Shown: positions 15,545-23,577, counted from the stretch's first letter. The stretch: DNA of 37,689 bases from Nitrospira sp. CG24B (GCA_002869845.2 NEWS02000004.1:1545932-1583620), one strand, 5' to 3'. Translations and numbers: made by a program. The notes: generated by a model from the sequence alone, not told the origin.

Positions 15545-17111
15545 TTCGGCTCCCCAAAGATAATTGACTATGCTGTTTCCAGCCCGGTCGTTTGGATCCC
15601 GGAAAATCGGATCGGTAATGGGCGCCCACGCTATTTTCTCTCCAGAGCGCAGCTTCGGCCACGCAATGCGCCACTTGCACCATATTCTTGACCTCCAGAT
15701 CGGCCCTCCCCGAAAAGGATTGGGACACCATCTGTTCCCACCGCGCAAGCTGGGCCGTGGCACGAACGAGCGACTCCCGAGACCGGATAAGCCCCACTTG
15801 CCCCCACATGATCCGCCGAAGCGAACTGCGTACTTTTTCGGCATCCTCCAATCGTTCCAACCGACCGCTCCTCAGGCGCTCCACATGATGAGTCACATCA
15901 GGCATCGAACGGCGTGAGGCCCAGGCGACAGCGGCCACACCCGCCCGCATCCCAAACACCAATCCCTCGAGCAATGAATTGCTGGCCAGCCTGTTGGCGC
16001 CGTGCACACCGCTACAGGCAACCTCGCCCGCCGCAAAAAGACCCGGCAAGGTCGTAGCCCCGTTGAGGTCGGTCGCCACCCCCCCCATCATGTAATGGGC
16101 GCTTGGAGAGACCGGAATCCATTCTTCCGTGATATCGATGTCATGACGGAGACAGGTCGCATAGATCGTCGGGAATCGCCGTTTGACAAAATTCGCCCCC
16201 AAGTGAGTCACATCAAGGTAGACATGCCGGGCGCGCGTCGCTGCCATTTCCGCCCAAATCGCCCGCGCAACGATATCCCTCGGGGCCAAGGCGCCGAGCG
16301 GGTGATACTGCGACATAAAGGTCTCTCCCCTATTATTACGCAGCTGGCCGCCCTCTCCTCGCATGGCTTCTGACAACAAAAAAGGCGGGCTTGAGGGCAG
16401 ATACAGCGAGGTCGGGTGAAACTGGACGAATTCCATGTCCTGGAGTTGCGCTCCTGCACGAAATGCCATGGCCATACCGTCGCCGGTCGCATTCGGTGGA
16501 TTGGTGGTGCGAGCAAAAATCTGTCCCGCCCCCCCTGTCGATAGAACCACGGCTTTTGCAGGAATAATGAATTGTTCCCCTGAATGCTCATCAAGCACCA
16601 CCGCTCCGCAACATCGGCCATCCTCAACCACGAGATCAACGGTGAAATGGTAATCCAGCCGGACGATCCGCTTGTGTCGCATCGCCTGCGCGATCAGCAC
16701 CCGCACCATTTCGTTCCCTGTCGCATCGCCTCTCGCACGGAGGATTCGGCTGCGACTGTGGGCCGCTTCACGTGCAAAGGCAAATTTCCCACCCGTTTTG
16801 TCGAATTTCGCGCCCCAGCGGATGAGCTCTTGAATCCGATCCGGTCCCTCCTCCACCAAAACACGCACCGCTTCACGACGACACAGGCCGTGTCCAGCCT
16901 TCACGGTATCAGTCAAATGGATGGCGACATCATCCTCCTCACTCAAGGCCACGGCCACCCCGCCTTGCGCAAAGATGGAATTGCTTTGTAAGGGATGGCC
17001 CTTGGTGAGCACGATCACTCGACCGACTCGACAGAGGTCCAGGGCGGCGCGAAGCCCAGCGACTCCGCTGCCGATGACGAGAAAATCTGCTTCCAGTGCG
17101 CTACGCGGCAT
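15477..17111 (-). CDS. nadB: L-aspartate oxidase
   Basis: FAD enzyme oxidising L-aspartate to iminoaspartate, the first step of de novo NAD synthesis. FAD-binding VIGSGVAGLRAA is at the N-terminus, followed by SNSIFAQGGVAVAL, TGGAGQIFARTTNP, EFVQFHPTSLY, the catalytic-arginine region LAPRDIVARAI, and HYMMGGVATDLNG. The ATG at 17111 is two bases after the stop of the upstream lipoprotein gene, so the two are coupled; the longer frame to 17228 overlaps that gene. 545 residues. nadA and nadC are not in the window. The 3' end overlaps the convergent transglycosylase gene. Confidence 0.94.
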   Translation of the reverse strand: MPRSALEADFLVIGSGVAGLRAALDLCRVGRVIVLTKGHPLQSNSIFAQGGVAVALSEEDDVAIHLTDTVKAGHGLCRREAVRVLVEEGPDRIQELIRWGAKFDKTGGKFAFAREAAHSRSRILRARGDATGNEMVRVLIAQAMRHKRIVRLDYHFTVDLVVEDGRCCGAVVLDEHSGEQFIIPAKAVVLSTGGAGQIFARTTNPPNATGDGMAMAFRAGAQLQDMEFVQFHPTSLYLPSSPPFLLSEAMRGEGGQLRNNRGETFMSQYHPLGALAPRDIVARAIWAEMAATRARHVYLDVTHLGANFVKRRFPTIYATCLRHDIDITEEWIPVSPSAHYMMGGVATDLNGATTLPGLFAAGEVACSGVHGANRLASNSLLEGLVFGMRAGVAAVAWASRRSMPDVTHHVERLRSGRLERLEDAEKVRSSLRRIMWGQVGLIRSRESLVRATAQLARWEQMVSQSFSGRADLEVKNMVQVAHCVAEAALWRENSVGAHYRSDFPGSKRPGWKQHSQLSLGSRTTGRTESKTRGRVVALRTPKRG

Positions 17112-17113
17112 CG

Positions 17114-17629
17114 TTATCGTGGGAGGGTCTGCGATGCGGGAGGTTCCGCCAACAGCTGTTTTGTCTTCATTCCAAAGGGCACATCTCCTTGCGCACCGCG
17201 CAGGAGAATCGAGTGCGTGCCGACCCATTGCAGCCGTGCGAGGCCTCGTTGTCGGACCCCCATGTCAGTGGCGTCTCGTTTCCACGTCCCTTGCCAATGA
17301 AGGAGGACGTTGATCTCGTCCTTTTCAAGCACGACCCGTTCGATCTTGAACTCGAGGGAGATAGCGGAAAAGGCAGTGAAGTCCATTTCGACCTGCCGTT
17401 TCAGTTCGTCCAGCTGATCCATCGGCAACAGCAGGGCATGAAACTCGGACCGATCCTTTCGTTGATAGGCACTCCGCAAGGATTCCACCGCTTGATCGAT
17501 ACGGAGGAGTCGCTCATGCTCTGCTGGGTATCGGATAGTCTTCGACGGGCACCCAACGATCGCCACAGCAAGCACGATCAGCCACACGACGGTTGGAGAC
17601 CGTAAAAAACCAATCCTTCCAAGGTACAT
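17114..17629 (-). CDS. Putative lipoprotein of unknown function
   Basis: 171-residue protein with a signal peptide ending in a lipobox (AIVGC, cysteine at about residue 27), so probably an outer- or inner-membrane lipoprotein. The mature part is mixed helix/strand with no motif I recognise. I start at the ATG at 17629, which gives a good n-region. A TATACT box (minus strand 17643-17638) lies so close upstream that the message would be nearly leaderless. Its stop is two bases before nadB, so they are transcribed together. Confidence 0.7.
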   Translation of the reverse strand: MYLGRIGFLRSPTVVWLIVLAVAIVGCPSKTIRYPAEHERLLRIDQAVESLRSAYQRKDRSEFHALLLPMDQLDELKRQVEMDFTAFSAISLEFKIERVVLEKDEINVLLHWQGTWKRDATDMGVRQRGLARLQWVGTHSILLRGAQGDVPFGMKTKQLLAEPPASQTLPR

Positions 17630-17669
17630 GGTGGCGCAGTATAGCATAAGGGGAAAAGGCGCCGTGACC

Positions 17670-17698
17670 TTGCATTTTCAGCGGAAAGCTTTTAGACT
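17670..17698 (+). promoter_or_regulatory. Promoter of the COX24/mS38-like gene
   Basis: TTGCAT (17670-17675), 17-base spacer, TAGACT (17693-17698), ending 25 bases before the ATG of the 31-residue gene; an AGGAG ribosome-binding site follows at 17710-17714. Confidence 0.6.
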
Positions 17699-17723
17699 CC
17701 CCCCTCCTTAGGAGATACAGAAC

Positions 17724-17819
17724 ATGTCAAGCGTCCTGAAGAAACGGCGAAAGAAGATGCGCAAGCACAAGTATAAGAAGCTGCGCCAGCGCCAGAAGTT
17801 TCTTCGCCGAAAAAGCTAA
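17724..17819 (+). CDS. AURKAIP1/COX24-domain (mS38/bS22-like) ribosomal peptide
   Basis: 31-residue, extremely basic peptide starting MSSVLKKRRKKMRKHKYKK and ending FLRRKS. This is the pattern of the COX24/AURKAIP1 C-terminal domain (mitoribosomal protein mS38) and of its short bacterial relatives, which bind the small ribosomal subunit. AGGAG lies nine bases before the ATG and a good promoter precedes it. The gene is too short for many gene finders. It is followed 30 bases later by another small gene in the same direction. Confidence 0.82.
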   Translation: MSSVLKKRRKKMRKHKYKKLRQRQKFLRRKS

Positions 17820-17849
17820 GTTCTACCGGCGTGGCCGGAGGAGGGAACC

Positions 17850-18068
17850 GTGGCCGAAGGGAAGAAAGTCCGCATCCGCGTACGAACGGTCAATTGTACC
17901 TACGTGGGCGACTTCCTCGTCCCTCCGATGCGGCATCGCGTCTCCGATGCGATCAACGAAGAAGCCCGTCTCTTTATCAGCCTGACCGACGTGGTTATCG
18001 ACGATAAGGAGCGCTCGGATTTTATTGCGATCAATAAGAATCTAATCGAGTCGATCGCTCAACTCTAG
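17850..18068 (+). CDS. Conserved small protein of unknown function
   Basis: 72 residues from a GTG start with GGAGGAGGG just upstream. The sequence (VRIRVRTVNCTYVGDFLVPP, later RVSDAIN, LTDVVID and INKNLIESI) reads like a compact beta-rich domain. I recall similar small proteins in other Nitrospirota and delta-proteobacteria-like genomes, where they are unnamed. Possibly cotranscribed with the mS38-like peptide. No function can be assigned. Confidence 0.75.
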   Translation: MAEGKKVRIRVRTVNCTYVGDFLVPPMRHRVSDAINEEARLFISLTDVVIDDKERSDFIAINKNLIESIAQL

Positions 18069-18131
18069 TCGTTTCCTCTCACCCTCGTCAGCGTACTCGT
18101 TCAGCGTTGCCGTGAGCGAGGGCACGATTTC

Positions 18132-19886
18132 GTGCCGACACACCGCCTGACCACGATGTCGATCTTCAAGCGATTCCTGCCGTTCGTACGCCCGTATTTG
18201 CCACGGCTGATGCTGGCCGGGCTCTTCGTGAGCGGGGTTGCGCTCATCAATCTCGCCTTAGTTCGGCTGGCCGGCACGCTCTGGGATGTCATCACGGTTC
18301 AGCACGATGCCGACCAGATGACTCGGTCGATCGGTCTGTTCATGAGCCTGGTGATTCTGCAGGGGCTCTGTTCGATGGGGCACAGCTACCTGACAGCCTG
18401 GGTTTCTCAGCACATTGTCGCCGACTTTCGTCAACATCTCTTTGGCCACCTGCAGACGTTGACGGTCAGTTTTTTCGCACAGCGCCGCACCGGAGAGTTG
18501 CTATCGCGAGTCATGAACGACGTCGCGGTCATTCAATCCATCGTCACAGAAACCCCGATCGACACAGTCAAGCAACTGGTGACCTTCATCGGCGGCATGA
18601 CATTTCTGTTGATCATGAATTGGCGCCTCTGCCTCCTGATCCTGATCCTGCTCCCCTTGCTGGTCCTGGTCGCTAAAATATTCGGCCGCAGACTGAAATC
18701 CCTTTCCACCTCGATTCAAGACCACACAGCCGCGCTCAGCACCCTCATCGAAGAAGTGATTTCCGGCATTCGGATCGTTAAATCCTTCGTGCAGATACAG
18801 CGGGAAGAAACCCGCTTCGCCACCCAAGTGAACGAGATGCTTCGTCTCACACTGCATCGGGCAGGCATCATGGCCGTGTTTATTCCTGTGATCAGCCTGG
18901 TCACTTTTTCCGCGGCAGCAGCGGTGCTGTGGTACGGCGGTCAACAAGTCATCGACGGGGCTGTCACGCCAGGGGAGCTGTTCGCCTTCGTCCTCTTTGC
19001 TGGCATCCTCATCGGCCCATTTAGCGCAGGAGCTCGCATCTTTACCCAGCTCAAAGAGGCGCAGGGAGCCATGCAACGGGTCTTTGAGATTCTGGATGCA
19101 CAACCGGAAATTGCGGATCAACCCACGGCGCAGAGTCTCTCCACAGTCGAAGGACACGTCCGAGTCGAGAGGGTCAGCTTCGGTTACGACCCTCAACATC
19201 CGGTGTTATTCGACCTGTCGTTTGAAGCCAAGCCTGGCGAATTGGTCGCCTTTGTCGGCCCAACCGGCGCCGGGAAAACTACGGTGATGAACCTGCTTCA
19301 CCGGTTCTACGATCCGATTGAAGGGCGCCTCACCATCGACGGCAAAAATCTGCGTGATGTGACCCTTGAAAGTTGGTACCAACAGATTGCACTGGTCCCA
19401 CAGGAAACCATCCTGTTTGGAGGAACCATCCTCGACAACATTCGCTACGGAAAGAGGGACGCGGACGAAGCCGCAGTATCGGAGGCCAGCAAGGCCGCGC
19501 ATGCACACGACTTCATTATGGGTTTGCCCGATGGATATCAAACCCTGGTCGGCGAGAAGGGTGTCAACCTCTCAGGGGGGCAACGCCAACGCATTGCGAT
19601 TGCTCGAGCCATCATAAAGAATCCTCGTATTTTACTATTGGACGAAGCCACCTCATCGCTGGACACCGAATCGGAACGGCTGGTGCAGGAAGCACTCCAT
19701 CGCCTCATGGAAGGTCGCACAACCTTCGTCGTTGCCCACCGACTGTCGACCATCCAGAGGGCCGACCGAATTCTGGTCCTCGATAAGGGGAAATTGGTCG
19801 AGGAGGGCACTCACGCGGAGCTTCTGGCGCGCAAGGGTCTGTACCACTACCTCTATACCATTCGCTTGAATGAACCGATCGCCTGA
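18132..19886 (+). CDS. MsbA-like ABC exporter
   Basis: Fused half-transporter of the lipid A/multidrug exporter class. An N-terminal six-helix transmembrane domain (about residues 20-310) is followed by a nucleotide-binding domain with Walker A GPTGAGKTT, Q-loop LVPQET, signature LSGGQRQR, Walker B ILLLDEATSSLD and switch histidine VAHRL. Such proteins flip lipid A or other lipids across the inner membrane as homodimers. The GTG at 18132 has GAGGG ten bases upstream; the ATG at 18156 is an alternative that matches the usual family N-terminus (MSIFKRFLPFVRPY). Substrate is not deducible. Confidence 0.88.
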   Translation: MPTHRLTTMSIFKRFLPFVRPYLPRLMLAGLFVSGVALINLALVRLAGTLWDVITVQHDADQMTRSIGLFMSLVILQGLCSMGHSYLTAWVSQHIVADFRQHLFGHLQTLTVSFFAQRRTGELLSRVMNDVAVIQSIVTETPIDTVKQLVTFIGGMTFLLIMNWRLCLLILILLPLLVLVAKIFGRRLKSLSTSIQDHTAALSTLIEEVISGIRIVKSFVQIQREETRFATQVNEMLRLTLHRAGIMAVFIPVISLVTFSAAAAVLWYGGQQVIDGAVTPGELFAFVLFAGILIGPFSAGARIFTQLKEAQGAMQRVFEILDAQPEIADQPTAQSLSTVEGHVRVERVSFGYDPQHPVLFDLSFEAKPGELVAFVGPTGAGKTTVMNLLHRFYDPIEGRLTIDGKNLRDVTLESWYQQIALVPQETILFGGTILDNIRYGKRDADEAAVSEASKAAHAHDFIMGLPDGYQTLVGEKGVNLSGGQRQRIAIARAIIKNPRILLLDEATSSLDTESERLVQEALHRLMEGRTTFVVAHRLSTIQRADRILVLDKGKLVEEGTHAELLARKGLYHYLYTIRLNEPIA

Positions 19887-19934
19887 AACGGTCGCTTCAC
19901 ATCCCTCGCACCCTCGCCTTCCCATCTCTTCCAT

Positions 19935-19968
19935 TTGTAACAAGCCTGTAACGTAGAGCGCGTATGGT
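19935..19968 (+). promoter_or_regulatory. Pho-box-like promoter of the response regulator gene
   Basis: Two 7-base direct repeats, TTGTAAC (19935-19941) and CTGTAAC (19946-19952), separated by four bases. This 11-base period is that of the PhoB box (consensus CTGTCAT/CTGTAAC-like halves). A -10-like TATGGT begins at 19963, ten bases past the box, the spacing of PhoB-activated promoters. It suggests that the regulator activates its own gene. Confidence 0.58.
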
Positions 19969-20008
19969 AGCTCGTGCAAGCTTAAGGAAGAATGAGTGGG
20001 GAGATTCC

Positions 20009-20716
20009 GTGAGTTCACCACGTCCCAAGAAAATTCTCATCGTCGAAGACGAACAGGATATTGCGCAGTTGCTCAAGCACTATCTTGAGAAGGACGGATT
20101 TCACGCCTGCCTCGCCACAACGGGCCTTGACGCATTGAAGCTCGTGTCATCTGAGTATCCTGATCTGGTGATTCTCGATCTCATGTTGCCTCACCTGAAC
20201 GGATTGGAGGTATGTAAAACACTCCGGCACAAGCCTGAGACCGCGCTGTTGCCGATCATCATGCTCACGGCGAAGAACGAAGAGTCCGATACCGTTGTCG
20301 GACTTGAGCTCGGAGCCGATGACTACGTCACCAAACCCTTCAGCCCTAAGACATTGGTGGCTCGGGTCAAATCGCTCTTCCGTCGGCTGGAGCGGACAAG
20401 CGATCACAAACCAACGTCCTTAGTGTACGGTTTTCTCCAAATGGATCTGACGAGACATGAAGTGACAGTCAGAGGTAAAGAAGTGCTGCTCACAGCGAAG
20501 GAGTTTGGACTGCTAGCGCATCTCTTACGTCACCCTGGACGGGTACTGACGCGGGAGGTACTGCTCAATGAAGTGTGGGGTTACGACTATTATGGGACAA
20601 CGCGAACCGTTGACGTCCATGTTCGGCGATTGAAACTGAAAGTGCCGCTCCTCAATGACTCGATTGTCTCGGTCAAGACGCTTGGATACAAATTATTGGA
20701 TCAACCTCAAGTATAG
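20009..20716 (+). CDS. PhoB/OmpR-family response regulator
   Basis: Two-component transcription factor: receiver domain with acidic pair E13-D14 (ILIVEDEQ), phospho-acceptor Asp57 (VILDLMLP), MLTAKN threonine and lysine in DDYVTKPFS. The C-terminal winged helix includes LTAKEFGLLAHLL and GYDYYGTTRTVDVHVRRLK. GTG at 20009 has GGGGAG five to six bases upstream; the longer frame from 19964 starts within the -10 box and is unlikely. The closest named relatives by eye are PhoB-type regulators. No sensor kinase follows; instead there is an arsC remnant, so the partner (PhoR?) must be elsewhere. Confidence 0.9.
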   Translation: MSSPRPKKILIVEDEQDIAQLLKHYLEKDGFHACLATTGLDALKLVSSEYPDLVILDLMLPHLNGLEVCKTLRHKPETALLPIIMLTAKNEESDTVVGLELGADDYVTKPFSPKTLVARVKSLFRRLERTSDHKPTSLVYGFLQMDLTRHEVTVRGKEVLLTAKEFGLLAHLLRHPGRVLTREVLLNEVWGYDYYGTTRTVDVHVRRLKLKVPLLNDSIVSVKTLGYKLLDQPQV

Positions 20717-20807
20717 TCAATTCGCCTGCATTGTCGCGATGTCGACAACATTGCGAAGGACATAACGAACCTCGCTCGTCCCTCCGCCTCTTCGCCGTCT
20801 CCTCTGG

Positions 20808-21137
20808 TCATGAACCTTGGGGGGAGGACGGTGAACCAGATTCCGATGATTGATCCACCGGTCGCAGCCACTTTTTGACCTGCTCGGCAATCTCATCACG
20901 TACTCGACGGAAGACTTGCAGGCGATCAGAATCAGAGCCTTGTGCATCGGCAGGATCATCAAAACTCCAATGTAACTGGACGTCCCCTCTGGGATCCGCC
21001 GGGCACGATGCGTGGGCGTGATCACAGACTGTAATGACGTAGTGGAGATGTCGTCCTTGGAATTCGGCAACGTGCTTCGAGCGATGGCGAGAGATATTGA
21101 TTCCCAGCTCTCCCATCACCTCAACAGCTCGTGGTCA
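20808..21137 (-). pseudogene. Remnant of thioredoxin-coupled arsenate reductase (arsC)
   Basis: The minus strand encodes PRAVEVMGELGINISRH, then VITVCDHAH and HWSFDDPA, the middle and C-terminal parts of the low-molecular-weight-phosphatase-type ArsC. The catalytic P-loop (CxxxxxR) that should come about 50 residues earlier is missing. A stop codon sits directly before PRAV (21135-21137), and restoring one base at about 21130 would extend the match by only a few codons (SFTVDPRA) before another stop. So the gene lost its N-terminus and is very unlikely to be an active reductase. It lies tail to tail with the response regulator gene. Confidence 0.75.
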
Positions 21138-21183
21138 ACCGTGAAACTGCCTCCACAAGACCACTAGGAAACTTTTTACATGG

Positions 21184-21201
21184 ACGTAAACTCTCTGTAA
21201 C
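21184..21201 (+). promoter_or_regulatory. Second Pho-box-like repeat
   Basis: ACGTAAA (21184-21190), four bases, CTGTAAC (21195-21201): the same 7-4-7 layout as upstream of the response regulator. A weaker third unit (TTTTTAC, 21173-21179) continues the 11-base phase upstream. No convincing -10 follows at ten bases. It faces the zinc-ribbon gene remnant 280 bases downstream. Confidence 0.38.
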
Positions 21202-21362
21202 CAAACGTTGCCATCCATGCTGTATCACTGGCCATCAAGAGATTATGGGGAGGCCCCTCCTGCACAACCAAATGGCAGTCGAGTGAGCGCACACAGCAAA
21301 CTGCCAGCGCTCATGGGAGTAAACCACACTACGGACATTGACGACGGATCGCATGACGCCCC

Positions 21363-21440
21363 GGAGGAGCCGACCTGCCCTCCCAAGCCAGTGCCTGGCT
21401 CCTCCACGCTTGCCCTTTCTTTCAAGAGAAGGGGCAAGCG
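21363..21440 (+). promoter_or_regulatory. Two tandem hairpins in the leader of the zinc-ribbon gene
   Basis: Hairpin A: GGAGGAGCC (21363-21371) with GGCTCCTCC (21397-21405), 9 perfect pairs, 25-base loop. Hairpin B: CGCTTGCCC (21407-21415) with GGGCAAGCG (21432-21440), extendable by further pairs toward the loop. They are separated by one base and end about 30 bases before the AAGGAGG of the next gene. The CTCC-rich arm could also pair with that ribosome-binding site. Either a terminator/attenuator or an RNA control element; there is no U-tract. The open frame across 21208-21510 looks spurious. Confidence 0.45.
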
Positions 21441-21481
21441 CGACTTAAACGGAAGGTCTACTTTCGATGAAGGAGGTGGCT

Positions 21482-21692
21482 ATGCAATGCGCACGCTGTG
21501 CCGTGCATGAACGTACCCGAGATCATTGTTGAGGGAGGGGGGAAACTTTTCGTGATGCGTTGTGTTCACTGTGGGGACGTGACCGATCATGTTATCCTCA
21601 TGAACCGCCGACGCCAACGATCTGTACGGCCCAGGCGCCCACGAACTTCAATCTATAGACGTCATCGGTCTACCTGGAATAGATCCGCGTAA
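21482..21692 (+). pseudogene. Small zinc-ribbon protein gene split by a frameshift
   Basis: A perfect AAGGAGG precedes the ATG at 21482, which opens MQCARCAVHERTRDHC and then stops. Shifting by one base between about 21500 and 21530 joins the frame that continues ...EGGGKLFVMRCVHCGDVTDHVILMNR. Together they give two CxxC knuckles (CARC and CVHC) about 30 residues apart, the arrangement of small zinc-ribbon proteins common in Nitrospirota. So this is one gene broken by a +1 shift, an assembly/sequencing error, or a recoding site. The tail after MNRRRQ is arginine-rich and may be read-through. Confidence 0.55.
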
Positions 21693-21736
21693 TCATAGAG
21701 GAGAGCTGGCTGAGAAATAACCCGCTGTGCTGAGCC

Positions 21737-22159
21737 TCAGACCAAAGGAGGCACAGCCGAATCGGATGGGATCGACAGTGATGTGACATCGTGGCCATCA
21801 ATTTCCAGCCCGCGCACCTGCAACCCAAAAGCCTTGGTGGGCGGTTCTTCAACGATCGCAAATGTGAGTTGCGGCGAATTCAGACTTTCAAACACAATGT
21901 AGTCCGCCATTATCCCGATCAGATCCTCCAGATTCTCCGACCGGTGAAACTGCAAAGCATACCCATCATCAATATGCTGAATTGCCTTCACGGACTTGAA
22001 TAGATTGCGCACCAGGATCTGCGGGCGCATGGCTATTGGAGGGCTGGGTAGCGGAGACACCGGCACGTGCGCTAAGCGGAATTGTGGCCTGGCAATGCAC
22101 TGATATCCGAACTCCTCTTCTTCCCACTGTACTGTTGAAATAGGTCGTCGAGACTGCAT
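21737..22159 (-). CDS. Hypothetical protein
   Basis: 140 residues with a well-balanced composition and regular hydrophobic pattern (MRPQILVRNLFKSVKAI, DDGYALQFHRSENLEDLIG, PQLTFAIVEEP), so likely a real, folded cytoplasmic protein. No signal peptide, no membrane segment and no motif I recognise. AAGGA lies about ten bases before the ATG at 22159. It stands alone between the zinc-ribbon remnant and a 450-base gap. Confidence 0.65.
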   Translation of the reverse strand: MQSRRPISTVQWEEEEFGYQCIARPQFRLAHVPVSPLPSPPIAMRPQILVRNLFKSVKAIQHIDDGYALQFHRSENLEDLIGIMADYIVFESLNSPQLTFAIVEEPPTKAFGLQVRGLEIDGHDVTSLSIPSDSAVPPLV

Positions 22160-22318
22160 TTCATCCGTCCTTACAAATCGGCCCTCAGACCTGTATACCT
22201 AACGGCAGAGATGTGAACTACCGACGATCATGAGTGATGGATAGCGACATTCCCTTTGTTTGTCTGGACCTTAGCGCTTAGCGTTTAGTGATGGATCGCG
22301 ATTGAGGTGGATCAGTGG

Positions 22319-22348
22319 TCGTAACAGAAACCGTGACCGAACCGTAAC
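22319..22348 (+). promoter_or_regulatory. Three Pho-box-like units
   Basis: TCGTAAC (22319-22325), CCGTGAC (22331-22337) and CCGTAAC (22342-22348); the last two keep the 7-4-7 spacing, the first is 12 bases earlier. No -10 is evident at the expected distance and no gene follows on this strand before 22960, only the hairpin at 22404-22469. Confidence 0.3.
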
Positions 22349-22403
22349 CAAGACAGGACTGAAGAAGAGCAAATTGATCAGTCGGTCTGACCAGGCGGGT
22401 TAA

Positions 22404-22469
22404 GCGTCTATGCGTCGATCCTATTTGATGCAACAGGCCGGAAGGGTTGCACAGATGTCATTTAGACGC
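22404..22469 (+). ncRNA. Possible hairpin RNA
   Basis: GCGTCTA (22404-22410) pairs with TAGACGC (22463-22469); inside, TGCAAC (22429-22434) pairs with GTTGCA (22446-22451), capped by CC-GGAA-GG, a stable GNRA-like tetraloop. The nested arrangement suggests a folded RNA or protein-binding DNA hairpin, perhaps expressed from the repeat-bearing region upstream. Function unknown; evidence is pairing only. Confidence 0.3.
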
Positions 22470-22606
22470 GTAGAGGGTTCTGCAAGGGGACAGATAAGGG
22501 GCAGCCATAACAAGGTTTCGTCTGTTTTTTCCTTGTGAATAGCCTTTTAGAATGCGCGTGCCAAAAAAGTGATTGCTACCACTTGCGACTGCCGTACCAG
22601 GTCTAG

Positions 22607-22852
22607 CTACTTTCGGACACTCTCACGATCGACATGGTCTACAATTGTACTGGCCGGAATTTTCAGAGCACGCGATAATTTTAGTAGAATGCCAAGCGTC
22701 GGCGACTTCAACCCTCGTTCTAGCTGACTGATGTAGGTGCGGTGGACTTCCGCTCGAAAGCCTAGTTCTTCTTGTGAGATTCCAATCCTTCGTCTTAATC
22801 GTGCAATCTCTTGACCGAGAATAACCTCAGGGATAACTTTGCGAGCCTGCAT
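22607..22852 (-). CDS. XRE-family transcriptional regulator
   Basis: 81-residue single-domain helix-turn-helix protein of the Cro/C1 type. The pattern IARLRRRIGISQEELGFRA, HRTYISQLERGLKSP, LLKLSRALKI matches the five-helix HTH_3 fold. No extra domain, so it resembles antitoxin-like or phage-type repressors; no toxin partner is beside it. It faces away from the secreted-protein gene at 22960, sharing a roughly 100-base divergent region, so it may regulate that gene or itself. Confidence 0.85.
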   Translation of the reverse strand: MQARKVIPEVILGQEIARLRRRIGISQEELGFRAEVHRTYISQLERGLKSPTLGILLKLSRALKIPASTIVDHVDRESVRK

Positions 22853-22959
22853 GCACGCGATGCTGCCCGGTTGAATACTATTGAGCTACAGACTAAAGCA
22901 TTCGACGTATTTTCTTAGGTTGCAAGGGTGTCGGTACATAGGCAAGGGAGATCGTCATC

Positions 22960-23577
22960 ATGTTAACCAAATCCACGGCTCGGCTAATCGTACTTGTCTT
23001 TGTAACATCGTTCGCTGGATTGTCTGATTTGACATCGGCACAGTCTCGCGACTCCAACCCCCAACCCATTCCGAGGCTGGAGGCGGATGAGGTTGAAAGG
23101 GTTAAGAATGAATTTCTCGGTCGCCTGAAGGATCATCGATCAGTGGCTCACAGGAAGGAGTCTGTGCTCAACGAATATGTGAGAGACGCGAACCTTCACA
23201 ACGAGTTGCAGAAGGAATATGAGGAAATAGAAGGTGAAATGGCAGCAATCCGTGAAAAGTATAGCGGCAGGGTAATGCCAGATGTAATAGTCGATCGTAT
23301 TCCTTTTCTCGATATCAAAAGATCCGAATTGTCACGTACGATAAAGTCCGTTGGACTTGGAAAGACTCTGTTGGTAGAAGAGTACGACATATTATCACGC
23401 CTGGAAGAGACGGAAAAAGGGTTTAGGACAAAAGCGATTCCGAAGACAGACTATATCACTGAAGAAAGACGAGCAAGGGAAGAACTTTTCCAGCTTCGCA
23501 TAGCCAGACAACTAGACCAGCTCGAATGGCAACTGTCACAGTCATTAAGCCGCATTGAGAAGAAGCTCCAGCGTTAA
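22960..23577 (+). CDS. Secreted coiled-coil protein of unknown function
   Basis: 205 residues with a signal peptide (LIVLVFVTSFAGL, cleavage probably after TSA near residue 27) and a long charged, largely helical mature part with heptad-like spacing (VERVKNEFLGRLKDH, ELQKEYEEIEGEMAAI, LEETEKGF). No cysteines and no recognised domain; probably a periplasmic coiled-coil protein. GGGAG nine bases before the ATG supports the start. A candidate terminator follows at about 23694. Confidence 0.68.
   Translation: MLTKSTARLIVLVFVTSFAGLSDLTSAQSRDSNPQPIPRLEADEVERVKNEFLGRLKDHRSVAHRKESVLNEYVRDANLHNELQKEYEEIEGEMAAIREKYSGRVMPDVIVDRIPFLDIKRSELSRTIKSVGLGKTLLVEEYDILSRLEETEKGFRTKAIPKTDYITEERRAREELFQLRIARQLDQLEWQLSQSLSRIEKKLQR

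Larger units (their letters stand above)
22160..22606. other. Intergenic region with direct repeats and a long hairpin
   Basis: No coding frame found. It holds a repeated TGATGGAT (about 22233 and 22289), a run of three Pho-box-like units (22319-22348), and an extended inverted repeat at 22404-22469. Toward the end, ACAGA and TCTGT flank a run of six T (22491-22530), which could act as a weak terminator on the plus strand. Confidence 0.5.

Noticed and set aside
21208..21510. 100-codon plus-strand frame before the zinc-ribbon gene
   Set aside because: Composition is not protein-like, it runs through both hairpins and out of frame into the zinc-ribbon start.
22425..22455. Resemblance of the GGAA hairpin to the apical loop of SRP 4.5S RNA
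   Set aside because: The core AGGCCGGAAGGG is similar, but the conserved AGCA on the 3' side of the SRP symmetric loop is missing and the outer stem does not fit.
22404..22469. Integron attC site
   Set aside because: The outer arms do not carry the GTTRRRY core and no integrase or cassette array is present.
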